Assembly (NCBI GenBank): GCA_965206615.1
Contig: OZ242219.1
Span: 186,001-250,000, forward strand
Reading direction: 5' to 3'
From: VXNE01 sp965206615
GTDB lineage: Bacteria; Pseudomonadota; Gammaproteobacteria; Pseudomonadales; Azotimanducaceae
Length of the DNA stretch: 64,000 nucleotides
In this document: positions 35,052 through 43,288 of the stretch, piece by piece
Layout of the letters: every line of letters begins with the position of its first letter
How positions within the stretch are numbered: the first letter of the stretch is position 1
Notes under the pieces: model-generated
The model's database searches: none
Told to the model about the DNA's origin: nothing
Seen by the model: the letters and a program-made list of their open reading frames with translations, nothing else
Program-made: the position numbers and the translations under genes

Positions 35052-36184
35052 CCCGCCCACGTCGCAGGGGCCGGCATCTGGCCGACGGCTTCGTCCTCGT
35101 GGCCACGCTCTGGATACTCGCCGTCCTCACGCTCCTCGCCGCCTACATCGACGAAGTGACCGCGTCCGACATCGACCGCACCCTGCGCGCGCGCCAGGCG
35201 CTCACCCAGGAACTCGACCGGCGCGGTACCGAGGCCACCGTTATCTACCTGCTCGCGACTGGCCGCATGAACTACCGCGGCCTGATCCTCGAGCGCGAGC
35301 AACTGTTCGCGAACAACATGCCCGATGGCGTCACGATGCCGATGACCGGCGATGGCGAGATCACCGTCACCAACGAGGTCTACGCCGGCCTCGGCGGGAC
35401 GCTCTTCTCCGTCCAGGACGAACTTGGCCTCGCGTCCGTGAACGCCCCGCTCTCCCCGGTCTTCGCCGCCATCCTGGAAGGCGTCGGCATCACCCGCTCG
35501 AACGTCGAGCTGATCGTCGCGCGCATGGCGGATTACGTGGACGTCGACGGCGCGCTGTCGCTGAACGGCGCGGAGCGCTTCGACTATCAGGCACGCGGCC
35601 TCCTGCCGCCACCGAACTGGATCATGGCGAGCCCCCTCGAGGCGCGCAGGGTGCTGGGCGTCGGCGAGCTCATCGCCCCGCAACAGTGGCAACGCCTCGC
35701 GCCGCTGCTCTCGGTGCGCCAGGCGCTGGGCTACAACTTCAACGTGATGCCCCCGGCCGTGCTGTCGGCGGTGGTCGGCCTGCCCGAGTCGGCCATGATG
35801 CCGGTGGTGGAGGCGCGCAGGGAACAGCCCATCTGGAGCCTCAATCGCCTCGCCATGCTCACCGGCGTACACGTGGATCTCGATGAGATGTCCGTGGTCG
35901 AGTACCCCTCGCAGTTCATGCGCATCTCCGCCTGGAACCCGGCTGCCGGCGCACTGCATCGCACCGGCATCGAGTTGACCCCCTTCGGCGAGCGAGTGCC
36001 GTGGCGCAAGGACTATGCGTATTCGGAGCCGGTCCCGGTCCTGCTCCCGACACCCACCGACGAGAGTTCGGAACGGGAACGCCGGGCTCGCGCGGACGAC
36101 GATGAGGAACCCCGCCTTCCCACGGCACCCGCCCCGTTGCTCGGCGCCCCGGCACCCGACCAGGAACCGCGGCGCCGCCGCTAG
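35048..36184 (+). CDS. gspK: Pseudopilin GspK (tip minor pseudopilin)
   Basis: GspK caps the pseudopilus; it is the largest pseudopilin and lacks the +5 Glu. Here the leader is followed by ADG^FVLVATLWILAVLTLLAAYIDEVTA, with Val rather than Glu at +5 (FVLVA), as expected for the K subunit. SAM-like/helical domain text follows: LSPVFAAILEGVGITRSNVELIVARMADYVDVDG and later MLTGVHVDLDEM. The 378-residue length is near normal, ending in a Pro/Arg-rich tail. The stop at 36182-36184 lies three bases before the left inverted repeat of the IS66 element. gspL, gspM, gspC and gspD do not follow and are not in the window. Confidence 0.9.
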   Translation: MTRPRRRGRHLADGFVLVATLWILAVLTLLAAYIDEVTASDIDRTLRARQALTQELDRRGTEATVIYLLATGRMNYRGLILEREQLFANNMPDGVTMPMTGDGEITVTNEVYAGLGGTLFSVQDELGLASVNAPLSPVFAAILEGVGITRSNVELIVARMADYVDVDGALSLNGAERFDYQARGLLPPPNWIMASPLEARRVLGVGELIAPQQWQRLAPLLSVRQALGYNFNVMPPAVLSAVVGLPESAMMPVVEARREQPIWSLNRLAMLTGVHVDLDEMSVVEYPSQFMRISAWNPAAGALHRTGIELTPFGERVPWRKDYAYSEPVPVLLPTPTDESSERERRARADDDEEPRLPTAPAPLLGAPAPDQEPRRRR

Positions 36185-36221
36185 GCTTAAGCGTTCGGTC
36201 GAGTCGTGACGGTTGCAGATT

Positions 36222-37103
36222 CTACCGATTGAGGATGCGCTTCCAGTCCTTGCGCAGGGGTCGGAGCCAGATGTCCTTTTTTGGCTTGTCGTAGCGGTTG
36301 TTGGTGTCGTAGCGCCCGCGCCCTTGGGTCGGGCCGACGCGGATCCAGCCGGAGGCCCGGTAAACGGCGCCGGTGTAGCGTGGCGTTTCGACGAAGGTCT
36401 CGATCAGCACCGGGTTGTTGCCGTAGCGCGCCGTCCAGTCGCCGGGCAGGCGCTGGCGGACGCGGGCGAGGATGTGCGAGCCGAGGTTGGGGATGTGGAT
36501 CCAGGGCAGGATCAGGAAGCGCGGGTTGTCGACGACGAGCGGCAGGTTCTTCTCGCGCATCTGCCGCGACCAGCCGATGAAGCGGTCGCGCGGGGCGAGG
36601 GTCCAGGCGGCGGTGGAGAAGCCGAGCATGGCCAGCGGCGTGCCGTCGTGGGCGTGCACGGCGTAGCGCATCTGGGCGCCGACCAGGGTGGTGTAACCGA
36701 GGTAGTGGTAGCGGGCGACGAACTCGTTCCAGAGCTTGCCCTCGCGGCTGTAGCCGACGATCGGCCGCAGGCTGAGCGGGCGGACCGCCGGCAGCGTGTC
36801 GGGCGGCGGCAGCAGCGGCGGTTCGGTGTCCGGTCCGAAGGTTGCGGGGCGGCGCGGTGGGCGCGGCCATTTCGGCGGCGGCAGTTCGATCCGCCCGTCT
36901 TTGTGCATGGCCAGCATGACGACACGGGCCATCATGTCCTTGAGCCCGCCGTCGGCCTTGAACCAGCCGATGCGGCGGCAGAACTCCTTGGACAGGGCGT
37001 GGCGGTTGAGCGCTGGCGGACCGGCGATCAGCGCGCGCAAGAGCGCCATCTCGTCGGCGCTGAAGTCGCGCCCATGGTAGCGGCACTCGACGCTACCCGT
37101 CAT
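36222..37103 (-). CDS. DUF4338 (DruA-like) protein carried inside the IS66 element
   Basis: A 293-residue DUF4338-domain protein. The core shows YHYLGYTTLVGAQMRYAVHAHDGTPLAMLGFSTAAWTLAPRDRFIGW, then DNPRFLILPWIHIPNLGSHILARV and FVETPRYTGAVYRASGWIRVGPTQGRGR, the hallmark blocks of this family. DUF4338 is also found in DruA of Druantia antiphage systems and, often, beside transposons. Its ATG (37103) overlaps the tnpC stop by four bases (ATGA), so it is co-translated with the transposase. Both lie inside the inverted repeats. No DruE helicase or other Druantia gene is near, so a mobile-element passenger role (transposition helper or element-borne defence) is more likely than a Druantia system. 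Confidence 0.85.
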   Translation of the reverse strand: MTGSVECRYHGRDFSADEMALLRALIAGPPALNRHALSKEFCRRIGWFKADGGLKDMMARVVMLAMHKDGRIELPPPKWPRPPRRPATFGPDTEPPLLPPPDTLPAVRPLSLRPIVGYSREGKLWNEFVARYHYLGYTTLVGAQMRYAVHAHDGTPLAMLGFSTAAWTLAPRDRFIGWSRQMREKNLPLVVDNPRFLILPWIHIPNLGSHILARVRQRLPGDWTARYGNNPVLIETFVETPRYTGAVYRASGWIRVGPTQGRGRYDTNNRYDKPKKDIWLRPLRKDWKRILNR

Positions 37104-39082
37104 GTCGGCGCCGCCAGTTCGCGCTGGCGTGCATCGTCCATCGACCAGGGCAGCCAGGGCGACAGATCGGCCGGCGCCCGGCCGCCGTTCTCGGCGCACG
37201 CCGCCAGCCAGGCTTCGAGCCAGCGCCGGACATCGATCCGGTTCAGCGTCAGGGTGCCGATCACCGAGTACATCAGCGCCGTGAAGCGCGCGCCGGTCTC
37301 ACTGTCGGAGCCGAACGACAGGCGGCGTCCGATCACCGGCCCTCTGAGCACGCGCTCAGCAAAGTTGTTGTCCATCGGGGTGCGCGGCCGGGCGACGAAC
37401 ACGCTCAGCCCCTCGCGGTGGTTGACGAGCGAGCGTAGCGCCTTGCCCTCGCGGGCGTGCTCCTGCAAGCCGTCGAGTTCCCGCCCGGCGCGCGCGAACA
37501 GGCCGTCGAGGGCCGCCTGCAGCGCATCCTGCGCCGCGTCGAACACGGCGCTCTGGCGCTCCAAGGTCGGGTCGTAGCGGGCCAGCCGCGCCTCGTTCAG
37601 GCGGTAGATGGCGGCGATCCGGGCGAGCCATGCCTGGCACCAGCCGGTGAGGTCGACCTGCGCAGCGGCGCACTGGATGAAGTCGCGGCGCATGTGCGCC
37701 CAGCAGAACTGCAGGGTCACCATGCCGCCGAGCAGCCGCGCCAGCTTCTTGTAGGCGCTGTAGCGATCGCAGACGATCACCGTGCCGGACCGGAGTTCCC
37801 CGAACAGCGTCGCCGCCGCCTCGGCGCTGCGGCTCGGGTCGATGTGGAAGTAGACCGCGTTGTTGCCGACCGAGGTCCACAGCCAGGCGCGCGCCGAACG
37901 GCCCTCCGCGCGCAGCGCCTGTACCCGCCAGGTGGTCTCGTCGGCGTGGCGCAGCGCGGATGCGTTCTGGTGCGCGCGGATCGCCTCGGCGAGCGGCTCG
38001 AACAGGGGCACGAAGCGCGGCGCGCTGTCGGCCAGCGTGCCGGGCGCGACCGGCAGCCCCTGGTCACCCAGCCACGCGGCGACCCGGTGCAGCGGACGCA
38101 GGCACGCATAGTGCTCGAACAGGAAGCGCGACCACACGCTCGTGCCGTACGGCGTGTTGGGGAACAGCCGCGGCACCGCCGGCGCCGAGACCTCCAACGG
38201 CGACGATGCGCAGCCGCACCTGCGCCGCCAGCGCCCGCGCCGGATCACCCGCCGGTGGGCGCGCACCTCGATCTCGAGAAGCGACGACTCGTCGGCGCCG
38301 TTCGCTGCGTAGGACTTCCCGCACGCCGCGCAGACGCGCGCTTCGACCGGCGGGGCGTGCACCTCCAGGCGCTCCTCGATGCCGGGACGCGGCGTACGTC
38401 CGTGGCCGGGCGCGCCGGACCGCTGGCCTCGACGGCGTCCGCAGCGCGGCGTCTCCTGCTTCTCGCTCCGGCGCCCGTACAGCGTCCCGGACAGCACCGC
38501 CGCGGTCGCGCGCAGCTTCGACAGCTCCGCTTCCAGCGTCCCGACCCGGCCCTGCGACGCCTTCGCGGTCCGCCGCAGCCGGGCGTTCTCCTTCGTCAAC
38601 GCGTTGAGCGCGGCCTTCTGGCGCCGCGACCGGCGCAGAGCCTTGCGCAACTCGGCGTCCGCCTGGACCTGCGCCGCCGCCGCCGCCTTGCGCAGCCGGG
38701 CGACCTCCCTGCGCAGCGATATCTCCGTACCGCGCGGCTGCGGGTCGACGCCCGCTTCCCCGAGCAGCCGCGTCAGACGTGCCACCTCGGCTTCGAGAAA
38801 CAGCGCGTTCTTCGCCGCGCGGCGCGCCGCGTTCGCGTCTTCGACCGCCGCAAGCCGCTTGCGGCGCGCCTCCTTGAACTGCCACTTCAACGACTCCGCC
38901 GCGCTACGCGCGACCACCTCCGCCCACTTCAACTCCTCCGCGCGCGCTTCGGCCGCCTCCGCCCGCTCGAGGGTCTGCTCGTACAGCCGCCGCCAGTCCG
39001 GCGGCGTGCGCACCAAAGCCCCCTCGGCAACGTCGGGGACCGCGGCCACTTCCGTATCGCGATACGCCATGCTGGCGACCAT
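37100..39082 (-). CDS. tnpC: IS66-family transposase TnpC
   Basis: The DDE transposase of the IS66 element. The product is 660 aa (start 39082, or 39070 MAYRDTEV), longer than most TnpC (about 520) because of a long Arg/Ala/Leu-rich coiled coil (residues about 30-190). Visible are the zinc-finger-like region CAACGKSY..., RCGCASS, the DDE core with HADETTWRV and VIVCDRYSAYKKL, CWAHMRRDF, and the C-terminal PMDNNFAERVLRGPVIGRRLSFGSDSE with the catalytic Glu. No interruption is seen. Since the element's tnpB is truncated, mobility is questionable. It overlaps the DUF4338 gene by four bases. Confidence 0.93.
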   Translation of the reverse strand: MVASMAYRDTEVAAVPDVAEGALVRTPPDWRRLYEQTLERAEAAEARAEELKWAEVVARSAAESLKWQFKEARRKRLAAVEDANAARRAAKNALFLEAEVARLTRLLGEAGVDPQPRGTEISLRREVARLRKAAAAAQVQADAELRKALRRSRRQKAALNALTKENARLRRTAKASQGRVGTLEAELSKLRATAAVLSGTLYGRRSEKQETPRCGRRRGQRSGAPGHGRTPRPGIEERLEVHAPPVEARVCAACGKSYAANGADESSLLEIEVRAHRRVIRRGRWRRRCGCASSPLEVSAPAVPRLFPNTPYGTSVWSRFLFEHYACLRPLHRVAAWLGDQGLPVAPGTLADSAPRFVPLFEPLAEAIRAHQNASALRHADETTWRVQALRAEGRSARAWLWTSVGNNAVYFHIDPSRSAEAAATLFGELRSGTVIVCDRYSAYKKLARLLGGMVTLQFCWAHMRRDFIQCAAAQVDLTGWCQAWLARIAAIYRLNEARLARYDPTLERQSAVFDAAQDALQAALDGLFARAGRELDGLQEHAREGKALRSLVNHREGLSVFVARPRTPMDNNFAERVLRGPVIGRRLSFGSDSETGARFTALMYSVIGTLTLNRIDVRRWLEAWLAACAENGGRAPADLSPWLPWSMDDARQRELAAPT

Positions 39083-39100
39083 AGCGGAACGCGAACCGTG

Positions 39101-39250
39101 TTACCAGTCCCTGAAGCTACCCGTCACGACTCGGGAATACGGATCCAGTCCCAGATCGTTCTGCACCACTGCAGCCAGACTGTCGTGCCCCTTGCGGAAG
39201 TCCACCGCCCGCGTCGCCACCACAACCCGCGCGCCCGGCAACGACACCAT
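39101..39250 (-). pseudogene. tnpB: Truncated IS66 accessory protein TnpB
   Basis: A 49-codon frame starts at 39250 (MVSLPGARVVVATRAVDFRK then GHDSLAAVVQNDLGLDPYS), matching the first half of TnpB. The family continues with FVFRSRRGDRLKVL-like residues, but here the text turns to RVVTGSFRDW and stops. The break falls on TGACGGGTAGC (minus strand), an 11-base string also present at the start codon of the DUF4338 gene. A deletion or recombination at that string is therefore plausible. The start overlaps the tnpA stop by one base. Confidence 0.75.
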
Positions 39251-39618
39251 CACCGCGCCACCGCCAGCGCCACCGCGATCGCCGCGATCCCCGCCGCGTC
39301 GATCTCCCCCTCCAGCCGAACCGTCACGCCACGCCCTTCAATCGTCACGTCGGCCCGCCCGCCCGACTCCTGCACCGACACCGGAACGTATGCAGCCTCC
39401 GCCGACCTCAGCTCGTCGCGCCGCGCCCGGCTGCGTCTCCTCGACAACTGGCTGGCCGAAACCCCGTGCCGCCGCGCCACCTCGCGCACCGCCAGTGGCG
39501 ACGTGAAACTCTCCTGCACAATTCGCTCCCACTCTTCCACCGTTCGCCGCCGTAGCACCCTGCCAGCGCCGACGCCCGTGCCGCCAGCACCCTTCGAATC
39601 ACCATCCGACATCCACAA
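39250..39618 (-). CDS. tnpA: IS66-family transposase accessory protein TnpA
   Basis: A 122-residue small DNA-binding protein, the first gene of the IS66 operon. RRTVEEWERIVQESFTSPLAVREVARRHGVSASQLSRRRSRAR is a helix-turn-helix of the IS66 orf1/IS3 orfA type. The C-terminal half (VTIEGRGVTVRLEGEIDAAGIAAIAVAL) is typical for TnpA of this family. Start 39618 (ATG) or a few codons downstream (MSDGDSKG). Confidence 0.85.
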   Translation of the reverse strand: MWMSDGDSKGAGGTGVGAGRVLRRRTVEEWERIVQESFTSPLAVREVARRHGVSASQLSRRRSRARRDELRSAEAAYVPVSVQESGGRADVTIEGRGVTVRLEGEIDAAGIAAIAVALAVAR

Positions 39619-39694
39619 ACCCTCCGGTCGACCAGACGGGTATCCAACTTCAAACGCGACATCCAGGGAAAGGTGGGGTCGGCGGACCGCTTAC

Positions 39695-40037
39695 CCTCTA
39701 CTGCGCGCGCGGCGACATGGAGAACCGCATCAAGGAACAGCAACTCGACCTGTTCGCCGACCGCACCAGCACGGCCACGATGCACGCCAACCAACTGCGC
39801 CTGTACTTCGCCTCGTTCGCCTATGTGCTGATGCAGACGCTGCGTCGCGTCGGACTCGCCGGAACGCGGCTGGCCAAGGCGCAGTGCGGCACGATTCGCG
39901 ACAAGCTGCTCAAGGTCGGTGTGCGGGTGCGCGTCAGCGTGCGCCGCATCAAGTTGTCCTTCTCCGAGTCCTGGCCACGCGCCGCACTGTTCCGACAGAT
40001 CCTGTACAACCTCCAGGCCATGCCATTGCGTTGTTGA
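39695..40037 (+). pseudogene. IS1380-family transposase, C-terminal remnant
   Basis: Directly after the IS66 right end, the plus strand reads LYCARGDMENRIKEQQLDLFAD then RTSTATMHANQLRLYFASFAYVLMQTLRR up to MPLRC and a stop at 40037. This is the C-terminal domain of an IS1380-type DDE transposase. The N-terminal three quarters are absent; the cut coincides with the IS66 end, so the IS66 element inserted into, or recombined with, an IS1380 copy. The 3' outside region to about 40140 probably holds the IS1380 end. Confidence 0.8.
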
Positions 40038-40255
40038 CGCAACGCTCGGTTCTCCGACTTTTCGCCGCCACTGGCATCTCGCCAGCGGTTGTACCTGTCC
40101 GGCAACCTTGGCGGTGCCCAGGTCAGCACCCCAATGACCCTTGGCGCCACCCGAATTCCCCTTTTTTCGCCCCTTTGCACGCCAACCCACCGGCTGTGAA
40201 CGCAATATCACGAATTCCCCATACATTCGCCGTCCGTTCCGGCGTCGTTCGGGCA

Positions 40256-40740
40256 TCATTCGTCGCATTGGTGAGAAATGCGGGCTAGGTCGTGGAGCAG
40301 CGCGCCGGTCTCCGCGAAGCTCGCCCGCGCCGCCGCCAGGCCGGTCATCCGGACCACCCCGGGCGACAGCGACGCGCCCTCGATGCCGAGGGCGCGGTCG
40401 CGCGGGTGGAAGCCCGCGTTGCAGGCCGGACAGTGGTAGTAGGCGCGTTCCAGGCGCAGCGCGCCGAGCACCGAGGTCACCGTCTTCGCGCGCCGCCCGG
40501 CGTAGGGGGCGCGGCCGCCGCAGTCCCCGCACGGCAGCCACGGCGCCGACCGGTCGCTCCGGTCCGCGTTCAGCCGCCGCTCCACGAGCCGCGCCGCCAG
40601 GCCGAGCGCCCCGCGCCGGACCGCCGTCTCGAGCGTCTCGAAGCCGATCCCGTCCGATGCCCCGGCACCCGCCAGGGCGTCGATCTCCGCCGCGACGTCC
40701 GCCGCGAACGCGGTCGTCAGCGAACGGCGGAGCCCCCTTT
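40256..40740 (-). pseudogene. ISKra4-family transposase, N-terminal part only
   Basis: The frame reads RSLTTAFAADVAAEIDALAG, then WLPCGDCGGRAPYAGRRAKTVTSVLGALRLERAYYHCPACNAGFHPRD and GLAAARASFAETGALLHDLA. This is the N-terminal, zinc-ribbon-bearing part of an ISKra4-type transposase. It ends after ARISHQCDE at a stop near 40256; the DDE core is missing. The frame is offset by -1 from the DUF6788 gene upstream. A run of five A and five G bases (40736-40745, plus strand C5T5) bridges the two, so a frameshift fusion is possible. Confidence 0.75.
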
Positions 40741-41100
40741 TTGGGCGCCCCGCCCCGCGTCCCGGCCGGACTTGAGCCGCGCTCGGCACAGCTCCTCGCT
40801 CGCCTCCACCAGCCGCCGCGACAGTTCCTTGTACCACGCGTGCTCCGCGATCTGTGCGCGCGTCTCCGCCAGCGCACCGCGCGGCACGCCGCGGCTCACG
40901 ATCCGGTCGCCGACCCGGCGCACCAGCGCCCAGCCGGGATGGCCCGGATCGCCGGGCCGAGCGCAGTGGCAGGTCGGCTTGCCGCACTTGCGCCGCTTCT
41001 CGACCAGGCGCCCGGGGCGGAAGTGGCCGATCGCGGCCAGCGCGCCGAGCAGGTCGTGGCGGCGGCGCTCGAGTTCATCGATGTCCTCGGGTTCGGGCAT
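40717..41100 (-). CDS. DUF6788-type protein of an ISKra4 element
   Basis: A short, Arg-rich protein (127 residues) with ELERRRHDLLGALAAIGHFRPGRLVEKRRKCGKPTCHCARPGDPGHPGWALVRRVGDRIVSRGV. The Cys-x4-Cys-x-Cys pattern is typical of the small gene that precedes ISKra4 transposases. ATG 41100 has an AAAGGA site about 12 bp upstream and fits better than 41130. It is co-oriented with, and overlaps, the truncated transposase frame at 40256-40740. Confidence 0.7.
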   Translation of the reverse strand: MPEPEDIDELERRRHDLLGALAAIGHFRPGRLVEKRRKCGKPTCHCARPGDPGHPGWALVRRVGDRIVSRGVPRGALAETRAQIAEHAWYKELSRRLVEASEELCRARLKSGRDAGRGAQKGGSAVR

Positions 41101-41238
41101 GGAGTGGATCCCCGTCCTTTCTGTACCCATTTTCTGTATCTACAGAAGTATAGTACAGAAAAGTGGCCGGCACCTTATGATCCCACAAGCCCAACAAATC
41201 TGACGTGCGCCCCAAGCCGGCCCAAGCCGGCTCAAGAG

Positions 41239-41299
41239 TTGACAAGCCTCTGTCAAGCTGGGACTCTCGTACTCAGCGTGAAGAATCGAAGGGGGAACG
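41239..41299 (+). promoter_or_regulatory. Putative promoter region of the 41300 gene
   Basis: A TTGACA hexamer at 41239-41244 is a perfect -35 match, but the expected -10 position (about 41262-41267) holds only a weak sequence. A GGGGG ribosome site (41291-41295) lies 4 bp before ATG 41300. The TTGACA also sits in a short inverted repeat (TTGACA...TGTCAA). Confidence 0.4.
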
Positions 41300-41836
41300 A
41301 TGCGAGCTTACCTACTATCGCTGTCGTCCGCATTGGCTATCCTGGCTGCCCAGTATGCGGTGAGTGCGGAAGAGCCCAGCGTGGCGGAGACCGGCGTCAC
41401 CGAATCGAACGCAATCCAGGCGGTCACCACCCAACTCTCGGTCGTCGATCTAGGCGGGCAGGACGAACTGCTACTGCTCCATAGCACAAGCTCTCTCTCC
41501 GACACTGCAGTCATCCACAACGAGACTGGCCGCGAAATCAAGATCACCTTTACGGACGGCCCGCCGAGCTTTGCCAATGTCGTCGCCCCTCGGGGCCATG
41601 TCCTCTACGAATGCACTCCCGGCGAGCGCATATCCGCGATCTCGGTTCGGCGGGGCGGCGATGGCGCTCTCTTGCACGAAGGAGAAGTCTTTTGCGGAGA
41701 CAACTTGAACTTTTCGTCGCGGCGCGCACTTGTCGTAGTAGAGAAGACCGATCTCGTGTCCGAGAAGGATCCTTCGCCTGCAGGGAGTGGCTTCCTCTTC
41801 CCGGAGGCCGACCCGATCGGACAGGAGAACCGGTAG
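41300..41836 (+). CDS. Small secreted protein of unknown function
   Basis: A 178-residue protein with a clear signal peptide (MRAYLLSLSSALAILAAQYAVSA, cleavage likely after ...VSA/EE). The mature part, rich in Ser/Thr/Val strands, has two Cys (CTPGERISAIS and FCGDNLNFSS) that could form a disulfide, and ends in a short acidic tail. I do not recognise a family. Base composition is visibly less GC-rich than the surrounding genes, as is the next gene's. The gene ends 13 bp before the following start, so they probably form an operon of exported proteins acquired together. Confidence 0.7.
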   Translation: MRAYLLSLSSALAILAAQYAVSAEEPSVAETGVTESNAIQAVTTQLSVVDLGGQDELLLLHSTSSLSDTAVIHNETGREIKITFTDGPPSFANVVAPRGHVLYECTPGERISAISVRRGGDGALLHEGEVFCGDNLNFSSRRALVVVEKTDLVSEKDPSPAGSGFLFPEADPIGQENR

Positions 41837-41849
41837 GAGAACATTGAGC

Positions 41850-43085
41850 ATGCGCAATTGTCCGATTCGTTGGCTCCTGGCGGCGCTGCTGTCGAGCACT
41901 TCCCTGTGGACTGCATTCGGAGGCCCCAATACTCTCGTATTCGAGGGGCAGGTACGTTACACGACGTCAGGAAACCAGATCACGGTTTCCGTAGATACGC
42001 TTCGGAACACATCCACTACACTTACGACAGGGACGTTGTACTTCTCACTGAGATTTCCCTCGACGCCAGATCGGTATGCGGCTGCCCACTTGGGGTTCAC
42101 CACAAGCGACAACAGTCGGCGTGGTCTCTTCTCGCTGAATAGACTAGGAGGCGGGAACTTTGACTCCAGGCTACGACATGGTTCGTCGTGGACTAACATT
42201 CAGTTTACTACAGGGTTCAACCGACCTCCCGATGGAACCTATTACCCATACTTAGTCGTCTATCAGTATGACACATCGCTCCCCAGCAACGGCGCGACCA
42301 CTCAGATCGGTGCTGCGAGGTTCAATAGAGTGACCGTCGGTAACACCGGCGGCGGTGGCGGCGGTGGCGACGACCACGGCAATTCCCGATCCACCGCTAG
42401 CGTATTGAGGCTTGGTGGGAGCGTTTCCGGACAAATCAATCCCGCCGGGGACGTCGACTACTTCCGATTCGACGTCTTCACACGCACTGAAGTCCGGATC
42501 TACTCCACTAGTGGAAGCGGACTGGATCCCGTGGCGGAACTTTACAACTCGAGAGGAAGCAGGCTCGCCTACAACGACGATGGCGGCGGTGACCGTAACT
42601 TCGAGATCGTGCAGACGTTAAACTCGGGGACCTACTACGTCAGAGTGAGGGCCTACGGAAACAATCACACTGGCAACTATACCCTATTTCTTCGAACGCA
42701 AACTGGTGGCGGTGGCGGTGGCGGTGGCGGTGGCGACGATCACGGCAACAGTCGATCCTCCGCGACAGTTGTGCTTCCGGGAGCCAGCGTTGCTGGCGTG
42801 ATCTCGCCGGTCGGCGATGTGGACTACTTCCGCTTCTATTTGGCGGGGGAACGGGACGTCCGAATCACATCGAGCGGTACCACCACGCTGGATCCGGTAG
42901 CCGAACTTTACAACTCGGCGGGAAGCAGGCTGGTGTATGCCGATGACTCCGGTGGCAGCCACGACTTCGAGATAGTACGGAGGCTGGCAGCCGGAACCTA
43001 CTACCTCAGGGTAAGGGCGTTCAGAAACGACCACACGGGGGCCTACACTGTACGCTTCGGAACGGACAGTTCGATGTGCCCATGA
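41850..43085 (+). CDS. Secreted protein with two PPC-like domains and poly-Gly linkers
   Basis: A 411-residue secreted protein. Signal peptide MRNCPIRWLLAALLSSTSLWTAFGG is followed by an N-terminal beta-rich domain (FEGQVRYTTSGNQITVSV ... TYYPYLVVYQ). Two copies of the bacterial pre-peptidase C-terminal (PPC-like) domain follow, each opening with DDHGNSRS and containing GDVDYFRF, LDPVAELYNSxGSRL and GTYYxRVRA. The domains are separated by glycine runs (GGGGGGG and a longer run). ATG 41850 has AGGAGAA about 9-15 bp upstream. PPC domains usually accompany secreted proteases, but no protease domain is present here, so a binding or structural role is likelier. GC is lower than in neighbouring genes. 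Confidence 0.8.
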   Translation: MRNCPIRWLLAALLSSTSLWTAFGGPNTLVFEGQVRYTTSGNQITVSVDTLRNTSTTLTTGTLYFSLRFPSTPDRYAAAHLGFTTSDNSRRGLFSLNRLGGGNFDSRLRHGSSWTNIQFTTGFNRPPDGTYYPYLVVYQYDTSLPSNGATTQIGAARFNRVTVGNTGGGGGGGDDHGNSRSTASVLRLGGSVSGQINPAGDVDYFRFDVFTRTEVRIYSTSGSGLDPVAELYNSRGSRLAYNDDGGGDRNFEIVQTLNSGTYYVRVRAYGNNHTGNYTLFLRTQTGGGGGGGGGGDDHGNSRSSATVVLPGASVAGVISPVGDVDYFRFYLAGERDVRITSSGTTTLDPVAELYNSAGSRLVYADDSGGSHDFEIVRRLAAGTYYLRVRAFRNDHTGAYTVRFGTDSSMCP

Positions 43086-43288
43086 GCGGGTGACTGGCCA
43101 GTTAGACCGCCATTATCTGACGCAGGCGATTCCAGCGGATGCCGATGGCGATCAGCACGGCTTCGGGGCGGTTCACCCCAGCCCGTGGTGGGCGCAGTGC
43201 CAAGCGGGCTGGGTTGCGGCGGCACGGCCGATCCGTCATGGGCTCAAAGCGTCGCGAACCCGCGGCGTCCGCCACCGCTACCCGGGAC

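Larger units (their letters stand above)
36187..39694 (-). mobile_element. IS66-family element with a DUF4338 passenger gene
   Basis: A complete-looking unit bounded by imperfect inverted repeats: TTAAGCGTTCGGTCGA at 36187-36202, and at the right end (minus strand, 39694 downward) GTAAGCGGTCCGCCGA. These match the IS66 end consensus GTAAGCG. In minus-strand order the unit holds tnpA, a truncated tnpB, tnpC and a DUF4338 gene, all with overlapping stops and starts. The 8 bases outside the ends (CGCTAGGC left, CCTCTACT right) are not a target duplication. The left flank is gspK, while the right flank is an IS1380 transposase remnant. Confidence 0.85.

Noticed and set aside
36222..37103. A Druantia antiphage system
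   Set aside because: Only the DUF4338 (DruA-like) gene is present, inside an IS66 element. No DruE helicase or other Druantia component lies near.
37457..40288. A 943-codon plus-strand open frame across the IS66 element
   Set aside because: It is antisense to tnpC, tnpB and tnpA, whose motifs are unmistakable.
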